From NCBI RefSeq assembly GCF_900116665.1, contig NZ_FPBK01000009.1, positions 113,928 to 177,927 of the forward strand: 64,000 nt of DNA, read 5' to 3'. The position numbers were made by a program, and so were the translations under genes. The stretch's first letter is position 1; every line of letters starts with the position of its first letter. The notes below the pieces were generated by a model. It saw only the letters and a list, made by a program, of their open reading frames with translations. It did no database searches and had not been told where the DNA came from. Of the stretch, positions 1 through 9,125 are shown in pieces. The DNA comes from Pustulibacterium marinum. Lineage in GTDB: Bacteria; Bacteroidota; Bacteroidia; Flavobacteriales; Flavobacteriaceae.

Positions 1-880
1 TGATGTTTCCTCTTCCTGCGATTCGGGTTCCGTAATCTTCTAAAGAATTTAATTGATATGGTTTTCCTGTTACAGGATCCAACTGTACAGCTGCGATCCC
101 AGTATGCCAAGACCCATACACTAACCATTCTTCACTTCCGGAAGAAATAACAGTAGGATCAATAGCATTAAACTGAAAATAAGCACTCCAATCTCCATTT
201 CCTGTTCGGGTATAAGATTCCAATCCGTCTGGTTCAGAACAGATCACCATTCCCTTATCTTCCCATTGATTGCTTGCTAAATCTGTAGTTTCGGCCAGAC
301 CAATAAAAGCTCTTTCTGTCCAAGAAGTATTGGTATCATCTCCTACAATAGGATTGGTAACCACTACAGAATAGTACAAACGATACACTCCATTGTATTC
401 ATGAATGTACGGAGCCCAATGCCCGTATGTTGGAGTTTCTATAGGATCTAACTCCATTTCAGCTCGCTTGTTGTTTAAAGTATCTTTGATCCAAGTAGGT
501 GTTTCACTAAATGCTGCACCTTGGTATTCCCAGTTCACTAAATCTGTAGACCTTCTGTAAGGAAAATGTCCATGTCCGTCATGTGCATTTCCATAAGATG
601 CATCTGTTTGATACATGTAATAGTAATCACCTTGTTTTGTTACCGAAGGATCATGCACATTGGCTAAATTCCATTGTGATCGGTATGCCCAACTAGAAAT
701 TCCGGTGTAATTATCTGCATACGTAGGGCCATCAAAAGTAACCTCGGAACCACCTCCACCCGTTCCCGGATCGTCATCATCTGTTACTGGGTCTTCGTCT
801 TTTGTACAGCTAACACTTAGCAGACCTGCGCAAAAAATTAACGCAATATTTTTCCAAAATCTTCTTTTCGTCGTCTTCAT
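1..880 (-). CDS. GH43 arabinanase-like lipoprotein, 3' end outside window
   Basis: I translated this leftward reading frame by hand; it stays open to the window edge and gives 293 residues. It begins with a lipoprotein signal (lipobox LLSVSC, Cys25) followed by an Asp/Gly-rich linker. The remainder fits the five-bladed propeller of GH43: HDPS with the candidate catalytic base Asp77, a TYGHWAPYIHE stretch near residue 151, and NAIDPTV with the candidate pKa-modulating Asp241. The general-acid Glu would lie beyond the edge. The likely role is cleavage of alpha-1,5-arabinan at the cell surface. The gene follows the GH51 gene after 27 bp, so the two are probably cotranscribed. Family assignment is firm; endo- versus exo-action cannot be decided from this fragment. 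Confidence 0.85.
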   Translation of the reverse strand, partial: MKTTKRRFWKNIALIFCAGLLSVSCTKDEDPVTDDDDPGTGGGGSEVTFDGPTYADNYTGISSWAYRSQWNLANVHDPSVTKQGDYYYMYQTDASYGNAHDGHGHFPYRRSTDLVNWEYQGAAFSETPTWIKDTLNNKRAEMELDPIETPTYGHWAPYIHEYNGVYRLYYSVVVTNPIVGDDTNTSWTERAFIGLAETTDLASNQWEDKGMVICSEPDGLESYTRTGNGDWSAYFQFNAIDPTVISSGSEEWLVYGSWHTGIAAVQLDPVTGKPYQLNSLEDYGTRIAGRGNI

Positions 881-907
881 ACCTATCCTATTATTTGAAA
901 TTCTATT

Positions 908-2464
908 TTATTTACCTTCTAAAACCACTACCGAAAATGGAGGTAATGTTACTGTGATAATTCCCTTTTTAAGTTTGAAATCTTCAAACTCCTTTGGTGC
1001 AATTGCTTCCGGATTATCAAAAGAATTATAATTCTGAAGTTTTGCTGATGTTAATGCTTCGCCTGTGAACTTTTTCACATTTAATCCTTCTACATTTATT
1101 GACACTTCCACAGCTTCTTTTGAATTGATGTTTACTAATGAAATATGGGTTTTACCCTCTTTTTCCGAAGCTGAAACAGAAACTGCCGGTAATTTTTCAC
1201 CATTAAAGATGTAATCTGGCGCGGTTAATTTTACTGGAAGTAACGTGGCATCTTGATGCACGTTGTACATTTTCATAACGTGGTACGTTGGTGTAAGCAA
1301 CATTTTTTCACCTTCGGTTAAAATTACAGCTTGCAAAACGTTTACTGTTTGCGCCAAGTTTGCCATGCGAACTCTATCTGCATGATTGTTGAAAATGTTT
1401 AACGTAATCCCGGCAATCATTGCATCTCTCATGGTATTTTGTTGGTACAAAAATCCAGGGTTTGTTCCGTCCATAACATCATACCATCCGCCCCATTCAT
1501 CTACTACTAATGCTACTTTTCCACGCGGATCATATTTATCCATAATGGCAACGTGTTTGGTAACCAGCTCTTCCATTTTCATGGCTGTTTGCATGGTTGA
1601 AAAATATTGCGCTTCGTTAAAATCTACGGAAGATCCTTTTTCATTCCACTCAACATAAGAGTATGAATGTAAAGCAACTCCTTCGATCAAGTTTTTTGGA
1701 ATATCTCTCATTAAAACCTCGGTCCAATGATAATCATCCACATTAGCACCTGAAGCAATTCGGAATAAATTTTTCTCATTATCCCAGGATGTCATAAAAG
1801 TTGCATATCGTTTGTACAGATTTGCATAATATTCTGGAGTCATGTTTCCTCCACAACCCCACATTTCATTACCAACTCCCCAATATTTAACTCCCCATGG
1901 AGTTTCTCTACCATATTTTTTACGTAAATCTGCCATTGGACTTGGCCCAATATGATTTACATACTGAAGCCAATCTGCAAATTCTTTAACCGTACCACTA
2001 CCAACATTTGCTGCCAAATATGGCTCGGTGTCTAGTTCTTCACAAAGATTCAGGAAATCGTGTGTCCCAAAGCTATTATCTTCGGTAACGCCACCCCACC
2101 AAGTATTTACAATAGTTGGCCTGTCTTCTTTAGGACCAATACCATCTTTCCAATGGTAGGTGTCTGCAAAACATCCTCCAGGCCAGCGCAGATTAGGAAT
2201 CTTAAGTTCTTTCAAGGCTTTGATAATATCTTTACGAACTCCGTTCTTATTAGGAATGGCACTGGTGTCACCTACATAAAAACCATCATAAATACATCGT
2301 CCTAAATGCTCGGCAAAGTGGCCGTAGATGTGTTTACTAATGGTTGGTGCATCTGTAGATTTTTCAATAGTAACGTATGACTTTTGCTGAGCAAAAGCTA
2401 CGCCCGAAAAAGACAACGCAGATAGCGTAAGTACTTTTAAAGTTTTGCTTACTTTGTTTATCAT
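908..2464 (-). CDS. GH51 alpha-L-arabinofuranosidase
   Basis: The 518-residue protein has a Sec signal peptide ending near AFAQ (residue 26). It then has the GH51 (beta/alpha)8 catalytic core and a C-terminal beta domain. The acid/base Glu is E200 in GVGNEMWG and the nucleophile is E323 in VVDEWGGWYD; both motifs are intact. NLRWPGGCF near residue 91 is also typical of the family. The enzyme removes terminal alpha-L-arabinofuranosyl groups from arabinan or arabinoxylan oligosaccharides, probably in the periplasm. It lies 60 bp after a SusD gene and 27 bp before the GH43 gene, so it belongs to the susCD-GH51-GH43 operon. The exact linkage preference is not visible in the sequence. Confidence 0.93.
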   Translation of the reverse strand: MINKVSKTLKVLTLSALSFSGVAFAQQKSYVTIEKSTDAPTISKHIYGHFAEHLGRCIYDGFYVGDTSAIPNKNGVRKDIIKALKELKIPNLRWPGGCFADTYHWKDGIGPKEDRPTIVNTWWGGVTEDNSFGTHDFLNLCEELDTEPYLAANVGSGTVKEFADWLQYVNHIGPSPMADLRKKYGRETPWGVKYWGVGNEMWGCGGNMTPEYYANLYKRYATFMTSWDNEKNLFRIASGANVDDYHWTEVLMRDIPKNLIEGVALHSYSYVEWNEKGSSVDFNEAQYFSTMQTAMKMEELVTKHVAIMDKYDPRGKVALVVDEWGGWYDVMDGTNPGFLYQQNTMRDAMIAGITLNIFNNHADRVRMANLAQTVNVLQAVILTEGEKMLLTPTYHVMKMYNVHQDATLLPVKLTAPDYIFNGEKLPAVSVSASEKEGKTHISLVNINSKEAVEVSINVEGLNVKKFTGEALTSAKLQNYNSFDNPEAIAPKEFEDFKLKKGIITVTLPPFSVVVLEGK

Positions 2465-2524
2465 TTTAATATTTGTTATAAAACGGCTATAACAAAAGTG
2501 CCATAGCCGTTTGTATTGATACTC

Positions 2525-4108
2525 TTAGTTTGAAGAGTTTGGAGACAAGTTTGAATTTACATCCAATTCTACTTGCGGAATTGGCAAGTACTCGTTACCC
2601 TCGGTCCATGTATCGAACTCACTATCATGAGCTCTTAACTCTTCTAGTTTTTCACTATCATATAACCATCCCCATCTTTGGATATCAAAGAATCTGATAC
2701 CTTCTACAGCAAGCTCTAAAGCTCTTTCGTGTGCTAACTGCTCTCTCATTTCTGCTTGAGTCATGTTAGGCATTTCTGTAGCCAAGTCTGGTAAATTAGC
2801 TCTGTCTCTTACCTCTTGAATATAAGGGTATGCAGCGTTAGTGTTTCCTAACTCATTTAATGCTTCTGCATATAATAATAATACTTCTGCATAGCGCATT
2901 ACTCTATAGTTAATTGTAGAAGCCCCTAAAATACCATCACTTTCTATAGTATATCCAGGAATTCTAGCATAGGTATATTTACCAATGTAAATTTCGTCTG
3001 TAGACAATACTCCAGATTCCCATGGATTGGTTTCAAAAATAGTATTGCTTCTACCGTCTGTATAAGTATCGTATTCTTCTTCGTAAGAAACAATGGTAGT
3101 ATACATTCTAGGGTCTAAGGTACCATCTACACATCTTTCTTGTTGGTATTCTTCATAGATCCATTCAGAAATATCTAAATCTGTATAGCCACCGAATGCT
3201 CCAATTCCGTAGTTAAAGTTGATAGCACAACCTTGTCTCCAGTTACTTGTAGAAGCTCCTACCCAGTTACCATCTGTACCAAAGTTACCGAACTGAATTT
3301 CGAATAATGACTCAGAATTATTTTCATTATTCATGGTAAAGTTATCTGCATAATCTGGCACTAAACTGTACACACCTGACTCTATTACTTCACCTAATAC
3401 TTCTTCTGCATCTGACCATTTTTCCTGGAACATGTACACTTTACCTAAAAGTCCTGTTGCAGCTCCCCAGGTTGCACGACCTAATTGGCCATTATCGGCA
3501 CCTGAAACACCTACATAGGTTTCTGGCAACAACTCTTTAGCATTTAATAAATCTGATTCAATTTGAGCCCAGGTTTCCTCTGGGGTAGCGGTTTCTGGGT
3601 AATATTCGTCTCTAGATAATGCAGGTTCTAACACTAAAGGCACTTGCTCGTAATTATTAATTAACGTAAAATATGCCAAAGCTCTAAGAAAATACGCTTG
3701 CCCTACTTGTCTATCTTTATAATCCTGATCTTCAAACTCAATCTCAGGAGCATAATATAAAACCGAATTAGCCTTATCAATTAAATCATAAAAATCTCTC
3801 CATGGCCATTGTAATACATCATAGTCTGCCTGTACAGTAAACTTTGCTGTTAATGGATAAATGGTCCAAGGTGAAGCAGAAGTTATATCATCTCCACGCC
3901 CATCTTGCAAAGAAGGTAAGGTTCTCATATAAGCACCATCTCTTAACAAACGGTTATAGATACCTGTAACACCATCTGCTAAATCTTCTTCTGTTTGCCA
4001 ATATTGGTCTGAACCAATTTGGTTTTGGTTTACTTGCTCTAGGTCTTTTTCACAAGAAAAAGAGAAAGCAGCTGTTAACCCTATTAATATATATTTTGAA
4101 ATTTTCAT
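2525..4108 (-). CDS. SusD/RagB-family glycan-binding lipoprotein
   Basis: This 527-residue lipoprotein has a short signal and lipobox ending at Cys19 (AFSFSC). SusD proteins are exposed on the outer membrane, close the lid of the partner SusC channel and capture glycans. Family hallmarks are present: the N-terminal ENLEQVNQN-like segment, a helical TPR-like core with an AQAYFLRALAYF-type repeat, and a C-terminal ALELAVEGIRFFDIQRWGW block. It starts 12 bp after the stop of its SusC partner. The operon also encodes GH51 and GH43 enzymes, so the likely ligand is an arabinan-type oligosaccharide. That ligand is inferred from context rather than from binding residues. Confidence 0.93.
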   Translation of the reverse strand: MKISKYILIGLTAAFSFSCEKDLEQVNQNQIGSDQYWQTEEDLADGVTGIYNRLLRDGAYMRTLPSLQDGRGDDITSASPWTIYPLTAKFTVQADYDVLQWPWRDFYDLIDKANSVLYYAPEIEFEDQDYKDRQVGQAYFLRALAYFTLINNYEQVPLVLEPALSRDEYYPETATPEETWAQIESDLLNAKELLPETYVGVSGADNGQLGRATWGAATGLLGKVYMFQEKWSDAEEVLGEVIESGVYSLVPDYADNFTMNNENNSESLFEIQFGNFGTDGNWVGASTSNWRQGCAINFNYGIGAFGGYTDLDISEWIYEEYQQERCVDGTLDPRMYTTIVSYEEEYDTYTDGRSNTIFETNPWESGVLSTDEIYIGKYTYARIPGYTIESDGILGASTINYRVMRYAEVLLLYAEALNELGNTNAAYPYIQEVRDRANLPDLATEMPNMTQAEMREQLAHERALELAVEGIRFFDIQRWGWLYDSEKLEELRAHDSEFDTWTEGNEYLPIPQVELDVNSNLSPNSSN

Positions 4109-4120
4109 TTGTCTGCTTTT

Positions 4121-7100
4121 TTAAAATCCTAAATTAACTCCTAACATAAACGTACGTGCAACTGGATACGACCCTGCATCGTAACCTGGGCTATAAGCAT
4201 CTCCATTACTGTATGCCGGGTTATACCCTTTATACTTTGTAAAAGTGTATAGGTTTTGACCTGTTATATAAACTCTAGCAGAACTAAACACTTTTTTGAT
4301 CATTTCTTCTTCAAAGTTATAACCAATAGAAACAGTAGCCAATCTTAAGTAGTTACCATTCTGTAACCATCCTGGTCTGTTTGAGTTTCTATCGTTACCA
4401 TTGTCATCTGCCCATTTTACAATAGGAATATTAGTATTTGTGTTATCTGGTGTCCAGCTATTCAAAATATCTTCGTGCCAGTTAGCCAACCCTGCTGTGT
4501 GCATGGTAGATCTGTACACATTACTATTAATTAATAATCCTGAAGCTCCTGTTGCAAAAATGGTAAAATCCCAGTTTTTGTAGTAAGCGCCAATATTAAA
4601 TCCGTAGGTAAAATCAGCAAGTCCACTTCCTAATTCTGTTCTATCGTTAGAATCGATGGTTCCATCATTATTTAAATCTTTAAACTTGATATCACCGGGA
4701 ACTGCTCCATCTTGAGCTGCATGCGCATCAATCTCACCTTGATTTTGGAAAATTCCTTCATAAACATACCCATAATGCATACCTACTTCTTGCCCTTCAC
4801 GAGTAATACTACCTGTTCCATAAATAGGGCTTCCGTTTTCTCCTAATTTAATGACCTTATTTTTTAAGGTAGTAATGTTAGCAGAAATATCAAATCTTAA
4901 ATCGTCATTTACCATTGCATGGTATGTAGATGACAATTCAAAACCACTATTTTCTAAGGTACCTGCATTGGTTGTAATACTTGTGTTAACAGAACCTACA
5001 GTATAAGGAACAGTAACACCCACCAAAATATCTGTACTACGAGAATTGTAATATTCCGCAGAAAAATCTAAGGTATTGTTAAACATGGTAGCATCTAACC
5101 CAATGTTTACAATGCGCTTAGTTTCCCACTTAATGTTTTCGTCGACCTTATCATCTTGTGCTGCACCATACTCTACCCCTGCAGTAGAAGAACTACTGCC
5201 TCCAAAGTTATACACCGTAGATCTGTTTATATAGGATGAGTATCCATACTCACCTATATTTTCATTTCCTAATTTACCCCAGCTCGCTCTTAGCTTTAAC
5301 TGGTTGAAAGTATCTTCATTTAAGTTCAAGAAATCTTCGTTATGTAATTTCCAAGCTACTGCCAAAGAAGGGAAGTTACCAAAACGGTTATCACTACCAA
5401 ATCTTGAAGAACCATCACGTCTGATGGTTGCTGTGAACGAGTATCTGTCACTATAATCATAGTTAAATCGTGCTAAAAAAGACATTAAAGTATGGTGAGA
5501 CTCGTAGCTACTACCAGACAACTCTTCACCTGCTGAAATTTCTTTGATGTAAGGCTCTGAAAATCCTTGAGCAGAAGCAGCAGTGGTATAATAGTCGTTC
5601 CTTTGGAACATATATCCTCCTAACACATCAAACTTATGTTCTCCTATTTCGGTTTTATAATTTACTGTGTTTTCTATTAACTGATCAGTATAAATTCTAT
5701 CTCCCTCATTTAATTTAGCTACTGTATTGGTATAGAAGTTACTAAAGTAAAACTCTGGTACCCAGTTAAAATCGTGTGCATGAATTTTGTTATAAGAAAG
5801 GTTTAACTTGTAAGTTAAACTACTATCATCATTCAAGTTTAATGCATCACCAAGGTTCACTTCTGTCCAGCCATTGGCTAAAATTCTGTTTACCTCCACG
5901 TTTTGCTCCATCATATTATTAACTGCAATAATATTTAGGGAGTAACTTTGGCCTTGTGTATCTAAATCATACGTACCCCAACCGTTTTCGGTTGTATTAT
6001 CGCGAAGTTTCATGGTAGGAATCAATTGTAATAATTTAACTACCATAGGAGGATTCCCCCCAGCAAAACTTCCGTTATCTGTACTGTTCAATGAATTTTG
6101 ATTGGTATGCGTATAGGTAAGTGATGTACCTATTTTAAAGATCCCTTTTTCAAAAGTATTATTTGCTTTTACAGAATATCTTGTATAATCTGGTCCCATA
6201 CCTTCTAAAGTACCTTTTCTATCAAAATAGTCTAAAGAGTAGTTATAGGTATTATTGGTACCACCACCAGAGAAGTTTAAGTTATGGTCTTGCCTAATTC
6301 CCATTTTATAACCGGCATCTTGCCAATCTGTATCTACGTCATCAATGTAATACTCAGAGTTAGGATCATTAGCAGGATAAATAGCAGAATCACTATTTGT
6401 CATTACTAAGTTTGCCATTTCTTGGTATTGAGATCTCCCTAATACCGGAATTCTTTGGTATACATCATCTACACCATAGTATCCCTTATAGTCAATTTTC
6501 AAAGGCATTTCTTTTCTACCTTGCTTAGTGGTAATAATTACAACCCCGTTAGCTGCTCTAGAACCATAGATAGCCGCGGCAGAAGCATCTTTTAATACCT
6601 GAATAGACTCAATGTCGCTTGGTGAAAAGTCTCTAATAGAAGTACCTACCGGTACCCCATCAATAACGTACAAAGGAGAAGCGTCTCCAAAGGTAGATAC
6701 CCCACGAATTCTAATCGTAGGATCGGCACCTGGCTGACCATCGGCCGTTACATTGATCCCTGTCACTTTACCTTGCAACATAGAGCCTACGTTAGAGTTA
6801 GATACTTTTTTCATTTCATCTACATCTACTACGGCAACAGAACCTGTTAAATCAGATTTTTTTCTGGTACCATACCCAACAACTACTACATCTTCCAACG
6901 TTGTAGCGTCTAATTTTAAAACTACGTTAATTGTAGTTTGATTTTCTACTGTGATTTCTTGTGTTTGAAACCCTACGAAAGAGTATTCCAAAACATCACC
7001 ACTTTCTACACTTAGCGTATAGTTTCCATCAAAATCTGTAGAGGTTCCAGAGGATGTTCCCTGAATCATAATACTGGCGCCTGGTAAGGGCATTCCATCT

Positions 7101-7243
7101 TCTTCGGAAGTAATGGTTCCTGTAACCTCAATCGTTTGCGCTTGAACTGCAAGAACAGATACAAACGCAAAAATCACACCTAAGAGCCTCTTATTTTGTA
7201 GGCTCTTAAATGTGATTCCCAATAAGCTGGTTATTGCGATCAT
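4121..7243 (-). CDS. SusC/RagA-family TonB-dependent outer-membrane receptor
   Basis: The 1040-residue protein begins with a signal peptide (cleavage near VQAQ, residue 36). A carboxypeptidase-regulatory-like beta domain follows (about 38-112), then a VVVVGYG segment near 119 that opens the plug, and a large beta-barrel ending in aromatic GVNLGF. SusC proteins import oligosaccharides across the outer membrane using TonB energy, together with the adjacent SusD. The first residues, MIAITSLLGIT, and the untranslated leader closely resemble those of the second SusC in this window. A 9-bp hairpin lies inside codons 12-21. The gene heads the operon with susD, GH51 and GH43. Confidence 0.95.
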   Translation of the reverse strand: MIAITSLLGITFKSLQNKRLLGVIFAFVSVLAVQAQTIEVTGTITSEEDGMPLPGASIMIQGTSSGTSTDFDGNYTLSVESGDVLEYSFVGFQTQEITVENQTTINVVLKLDATTLEDVVVVGYGTRKKSDLTGSVAVVDVDEMKKVSNSNVGSMLQGKVTGINVTADGQPGADPTIRIRGVSTFGDASPLYVIDGVPVGTSIRDFSPSDIESIQVLKDASAAAIYGSRAANGVVIITTKQGRKEMPLKIDYKGYYGVDDVYQRIPVLGRSQYQEMANLVMTNSDSAIYPANDPNSEYYIDDVDTDWQDAGYKMGIRQDHNLNFSGGGTNNTYNYSLDYFDRKGTLEGMGPDYTRYSVKANNTFEKGIFKIGTSLTYTHTNQNSLNSTDNGSFAGGNPPMVVKLLQLIPTMKLRDNTTENGWGTYDLDTQGQSYSLNIIAVNNMMEQNVEVNRILANGWTEVNLGDALNLNDDSSLTYKLNLSYNKIHAHDFNWVPEFYFSNFYTNTVAKLNEGDRIYTDQLIENTVNYKTEIGEHKFDVLGGYMFQRNDYYTTAASAQGFSEPYIKEISAGEELSGSSYESHHTLMSFLARFNYDYSDRYSFTATIRRDGSSRFGSDNRFGNFPSLAVAWKLHNEDFLNLNEDTFNQLKLRASWGKLGNENIGEYGYSSYINRSTVYNFGGSSSSTAGVEYGAAQDDKVDENIKWETKRIVNIGLDATMFNNTLDFSAEYYNSRSTDILVGVTVPYTVGSVNTSITTNAGTLENSGFELSSTYHAMVNDDLRFDISANITTLKNKVIKLGENGSPIYGTGSITREGQEVGMHYGYVYEGIFQNQGEIDAHAAQDGAVPGDIKFKDLNNDGTIDSNDRTELGSGLADFTYGFNIGAYYKNWDFTIFATGASGLLINSNVYRSTMHTAGLANWHEDILNSWTPDNTNTNIPIVKWADDNGNDRNSNRPGWLQNGNYLRLATVSIGYNFEEEMIKKVFSSARVYITGQNLYTFTKYKGYNPAYSNGDAYSPGYDAGSYPVARTFMLGVNLGF
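7181..7208 (-). other. Stem-loop inside the first codons of susC
   Basis: An inverted repeat (TAAGAGCCT / AGGCTCTTA, 9-bp stem, 10-nt loop) lies 35-62 nt downstream of the start codon in the signal-peptide region. The second susC has only a weaker 4+2 bp stem at the same place (about 12141-12158). It could influence early elongation or mRNA folding; no function is shown. Confidence 0.4.
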
Positions 7244-7320
7244 AATAAATAAATTTGATTAGCTTAATAAATGTGTTTTTTACACTTCCAAAGTAATTAA
7301 ACATTTTCTAATAAAACAAA
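7232..7320 (-). repeat. Conserved susC leader and start region, copy 1
   Basis: About 90 bp covering the first codons and untranslated leader of this susC aligns almost base for base with 12188-12280 upstream of the other susC. Shared blocks are TTGCGATCATAATAAAT, TTTGATTAGCTTAATAAATG and AATAAAACAA. Non-coding conservation this high suggests a regulatory leader kept after duplication. Confidence 0.7.
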
Positions 7321-7392
7321 TATTTTTTACAAAATATTAACTTTTGGTTTTTGAGAATTGTTAATATGGCAATAGATAGTCCATTACACTAT

Positions 7393-7406
7393 CTACAACG
7401 TTATAA
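7393..7406. promoter_or_regulatory. Candidate regulator box upstream of susC (CTACAACGTTATAA)
   Basis: The 14-mer contains the near-palindrome TACAACGTTATA centred on AACGTT. A matching box (CTACAACGTT followed by TTATAA) lies at 12352-12366. Both sit about 150 bp upstream of a susC start, in otherwise weakly conserved sequence. A natural candidate binder is the AraR-like regulator encoded at 12432, but this is an inference. Confidence 0.45.
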
Positions 7407-7457
7407 CACACCTATAATTTAATTTTCAAAGGTCACTTAATTCGTCCTTATGATAAA

Positions 7458-7481
7458 GAAGCAAGCCATTAGGCTTGCTTC
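7458..7481 (-). terminator. Rho-independent terminator after the distal susCD pair
   Basis: A perfect 10-bp stem (GAAGCAAGCC / GGCTTGCTTC) with an ATTA loop is followed on the minus strand by TTTATC. It lies 57 bp beyond the stop of the SusD gene at 7538, so the two susCD units are probably separate transcripts. Confidence 0.75.
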
Positions 7482-7537
7482 GATATAAAAAACACATTAC
7501 CTAATCAATATAATTATTGATAGATTCCTCTCTAATC

Positions 7538-9103
7538 CTAGTATCCAGGATTTTGTTCTATATTGTTTGGATTGGAGTCTACTTCTAACTGTGGAATAGG
7601 GAAAAATTCTCTTCCTGCAACGTATGATTGTAACTCATCGTCTCTGTCTGCTAACCAAGCCAATTTAGCACTGTCTTGTAACCAACCCCATCTTCTAATA
7701 TCATCGAATCTGTGACCTTCTAAAGCAAACTCCAAATAACGCTCATGCCCTATTTGTTCTCTCATTTCTGCTTGAGACATGCCAGGCATTGTAGTTGAAA
7801 GATCTGGAAGGTTTACACGATCTCTAACCATTTGAATGTAAGTGTATACATCTGAGGTTTGACCCAATTCATTTAAACACTCAGCATACATTAATAATAC
7901 ATCAGCATAGCGCATTAATCTTTCATTGATACCAGAACGCCAGTCAAATTCATTTACCATTGTTTCTGTATTTTGATATTTTTTACAGAACAAATCATTT
8001 AAATCTGATGGGCTACCCGCATAAAACGTTGCAAAATCTTGTCCGTAAATGGTCATTCCACCATCTTTATTATAGGCAATTGTTGCATCTAATCTTGGAT
8101 CTACTTCTCCATCAACTGTTAATTCTTCTTGGAATTCATTGAACAATGTCCATGTTGGTTGTACATCTGTCCAACCAAATCCTCTTGGAGCATAGGTAAT
8201 AGCTCTTGCAGATGTTTTACCCCAAGATGCAAGTGGTGCTCCACCCCAACCTAAAGCAACTCCACCAACTTCACGATCAAACTGAACTTCAAAAATAGAT
8301 TCTGAATTGTTCTCATTTGCTTCTGTAAAATTATCTGCATAATTAGCTACCAAGGCATATTCACCCGAGTTAATTACTTGTTCAAAAGCTGTTTTTGCTG
8401 ATTGATAATCATAGGTAAATAAATAAGCCTTACCCAAATAACCATAAGCAGCTCCTTTAGTTGCTCTACCTTTTGAATTACCGTCTGCACCAGAAATTCC
8501 ATCGTACGACCATGGTAATAAATCTACTGCCATTTGCATATCGGACATTACTTGTGCCCATCCTTCTTCTTGAGTTGACTGTGGGTAGTATAAATTCTCT
8601 GTATCTAGAGGTAGCGGAACGTTTTTAAACATATTTACTAAGTGGAAAAAGTATAGTCCTCTTAAAAAATACGCTTGTCCCAGGATACGATCTTTCAATG
8701 CTGTATCTTCAAACTCAATGTTTGGTACATTTGCCAAAACCTGATTACAACGATACACACCCTGATAGTAAGTTTCAAAAGCCCATCCATAGATAGCAGC
8801 ATTAGATACGCTACTATTAAATCTACCTACATTGTACATAGCATCCCATGGACTATAACTTCTGGCATCATCACTTTTAAGATCTAGTAAAAGTGGTGTA
8901 CTTCTCATGTACGTACCATCTGTTAATAAGCTACTATATGCTGCATTGATACCCAAAAGAGCATCTTCATCGTTTTGCCAAAAAGAGGCTTCTGTTTCAA
9001 AATTTGGGTTTACTTGATTTAGATCTTCCTCTAAAACACAGCTTACCGAAACTGTTGCTAACGCAATTGTACAAGCAACTAATTTTATATTTTTAAATAC
9101 CAT
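7538..9103 (-). CDS. SusD/RagB-family glycan-binding lipoprotein (second pair)
   Basis: This 521-residue lipoprotein has a lipobox ending at Cys22 (SVSC). It aligns along its length with the SusD at 2525. Shared features are the EDLNQVNPNFETEASFWQ-type N-terminus, the ILGQAYFLRGLYFF helix, the NNSESIFEVQF segment and the C-terminal EGHRFDDIRRWGW block. It starts 22 bp after its SusC partner and ends in front of a strong terminator, with no enzyme gene attached. It probably captures a related arabinose-containing glycan on the cell surface. Divergence between the two SusD proteins suggests different chain lengths or branching of the ligand, which cannot be tested here. Confidence 0.93.
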   Translation of the reverse strand: MVFKNIKLVACTIALATVSVSCVLEEDLNQVNPNFETEASFWQNDEDALLGINAAYSSLLTDGTYMRSTPLLLDLKSDDARSYSPWDAMYNVGRFNSSVSNAAIYGWAFETYYQGVYRCNQVLANVPNIEFEDTALKDRILGQAYFLRGLYFFHLVNMFKNVPLPLDTENLYYPQSTQEEGWAQVMSDMQMAVDLLPWSYDGISGADGNSKGRATKGAAYGYLGKAYLFTYDYQSAKTAFEQVINSGEYALVANYADNFTEANENNSESIFEVQFDREVGGVALGWGGAPLASWGKTSARAITYAPRGFGWTDVQPTWTLFNEFQEELTVDGEVDPRLDATIAYNKDGGMTIYGQDFATFYAGSPSDLNDLFCKKYQNTETMVNEFDWRSGINERLMRYADVLLMYAECLNELGQTSDVYTYIQMVRDRVNLPDLSTTMPGMSQAEMREQIGHERYLEFALEGHRFDDIRRWGWLQDSAKLAWLADRDDELQSYVAGREFFPIPQLEVDSNPNNIEQNPGY

Positions 9104-9125
9104 TTTCTTTCGTTTTTAAATTTGA

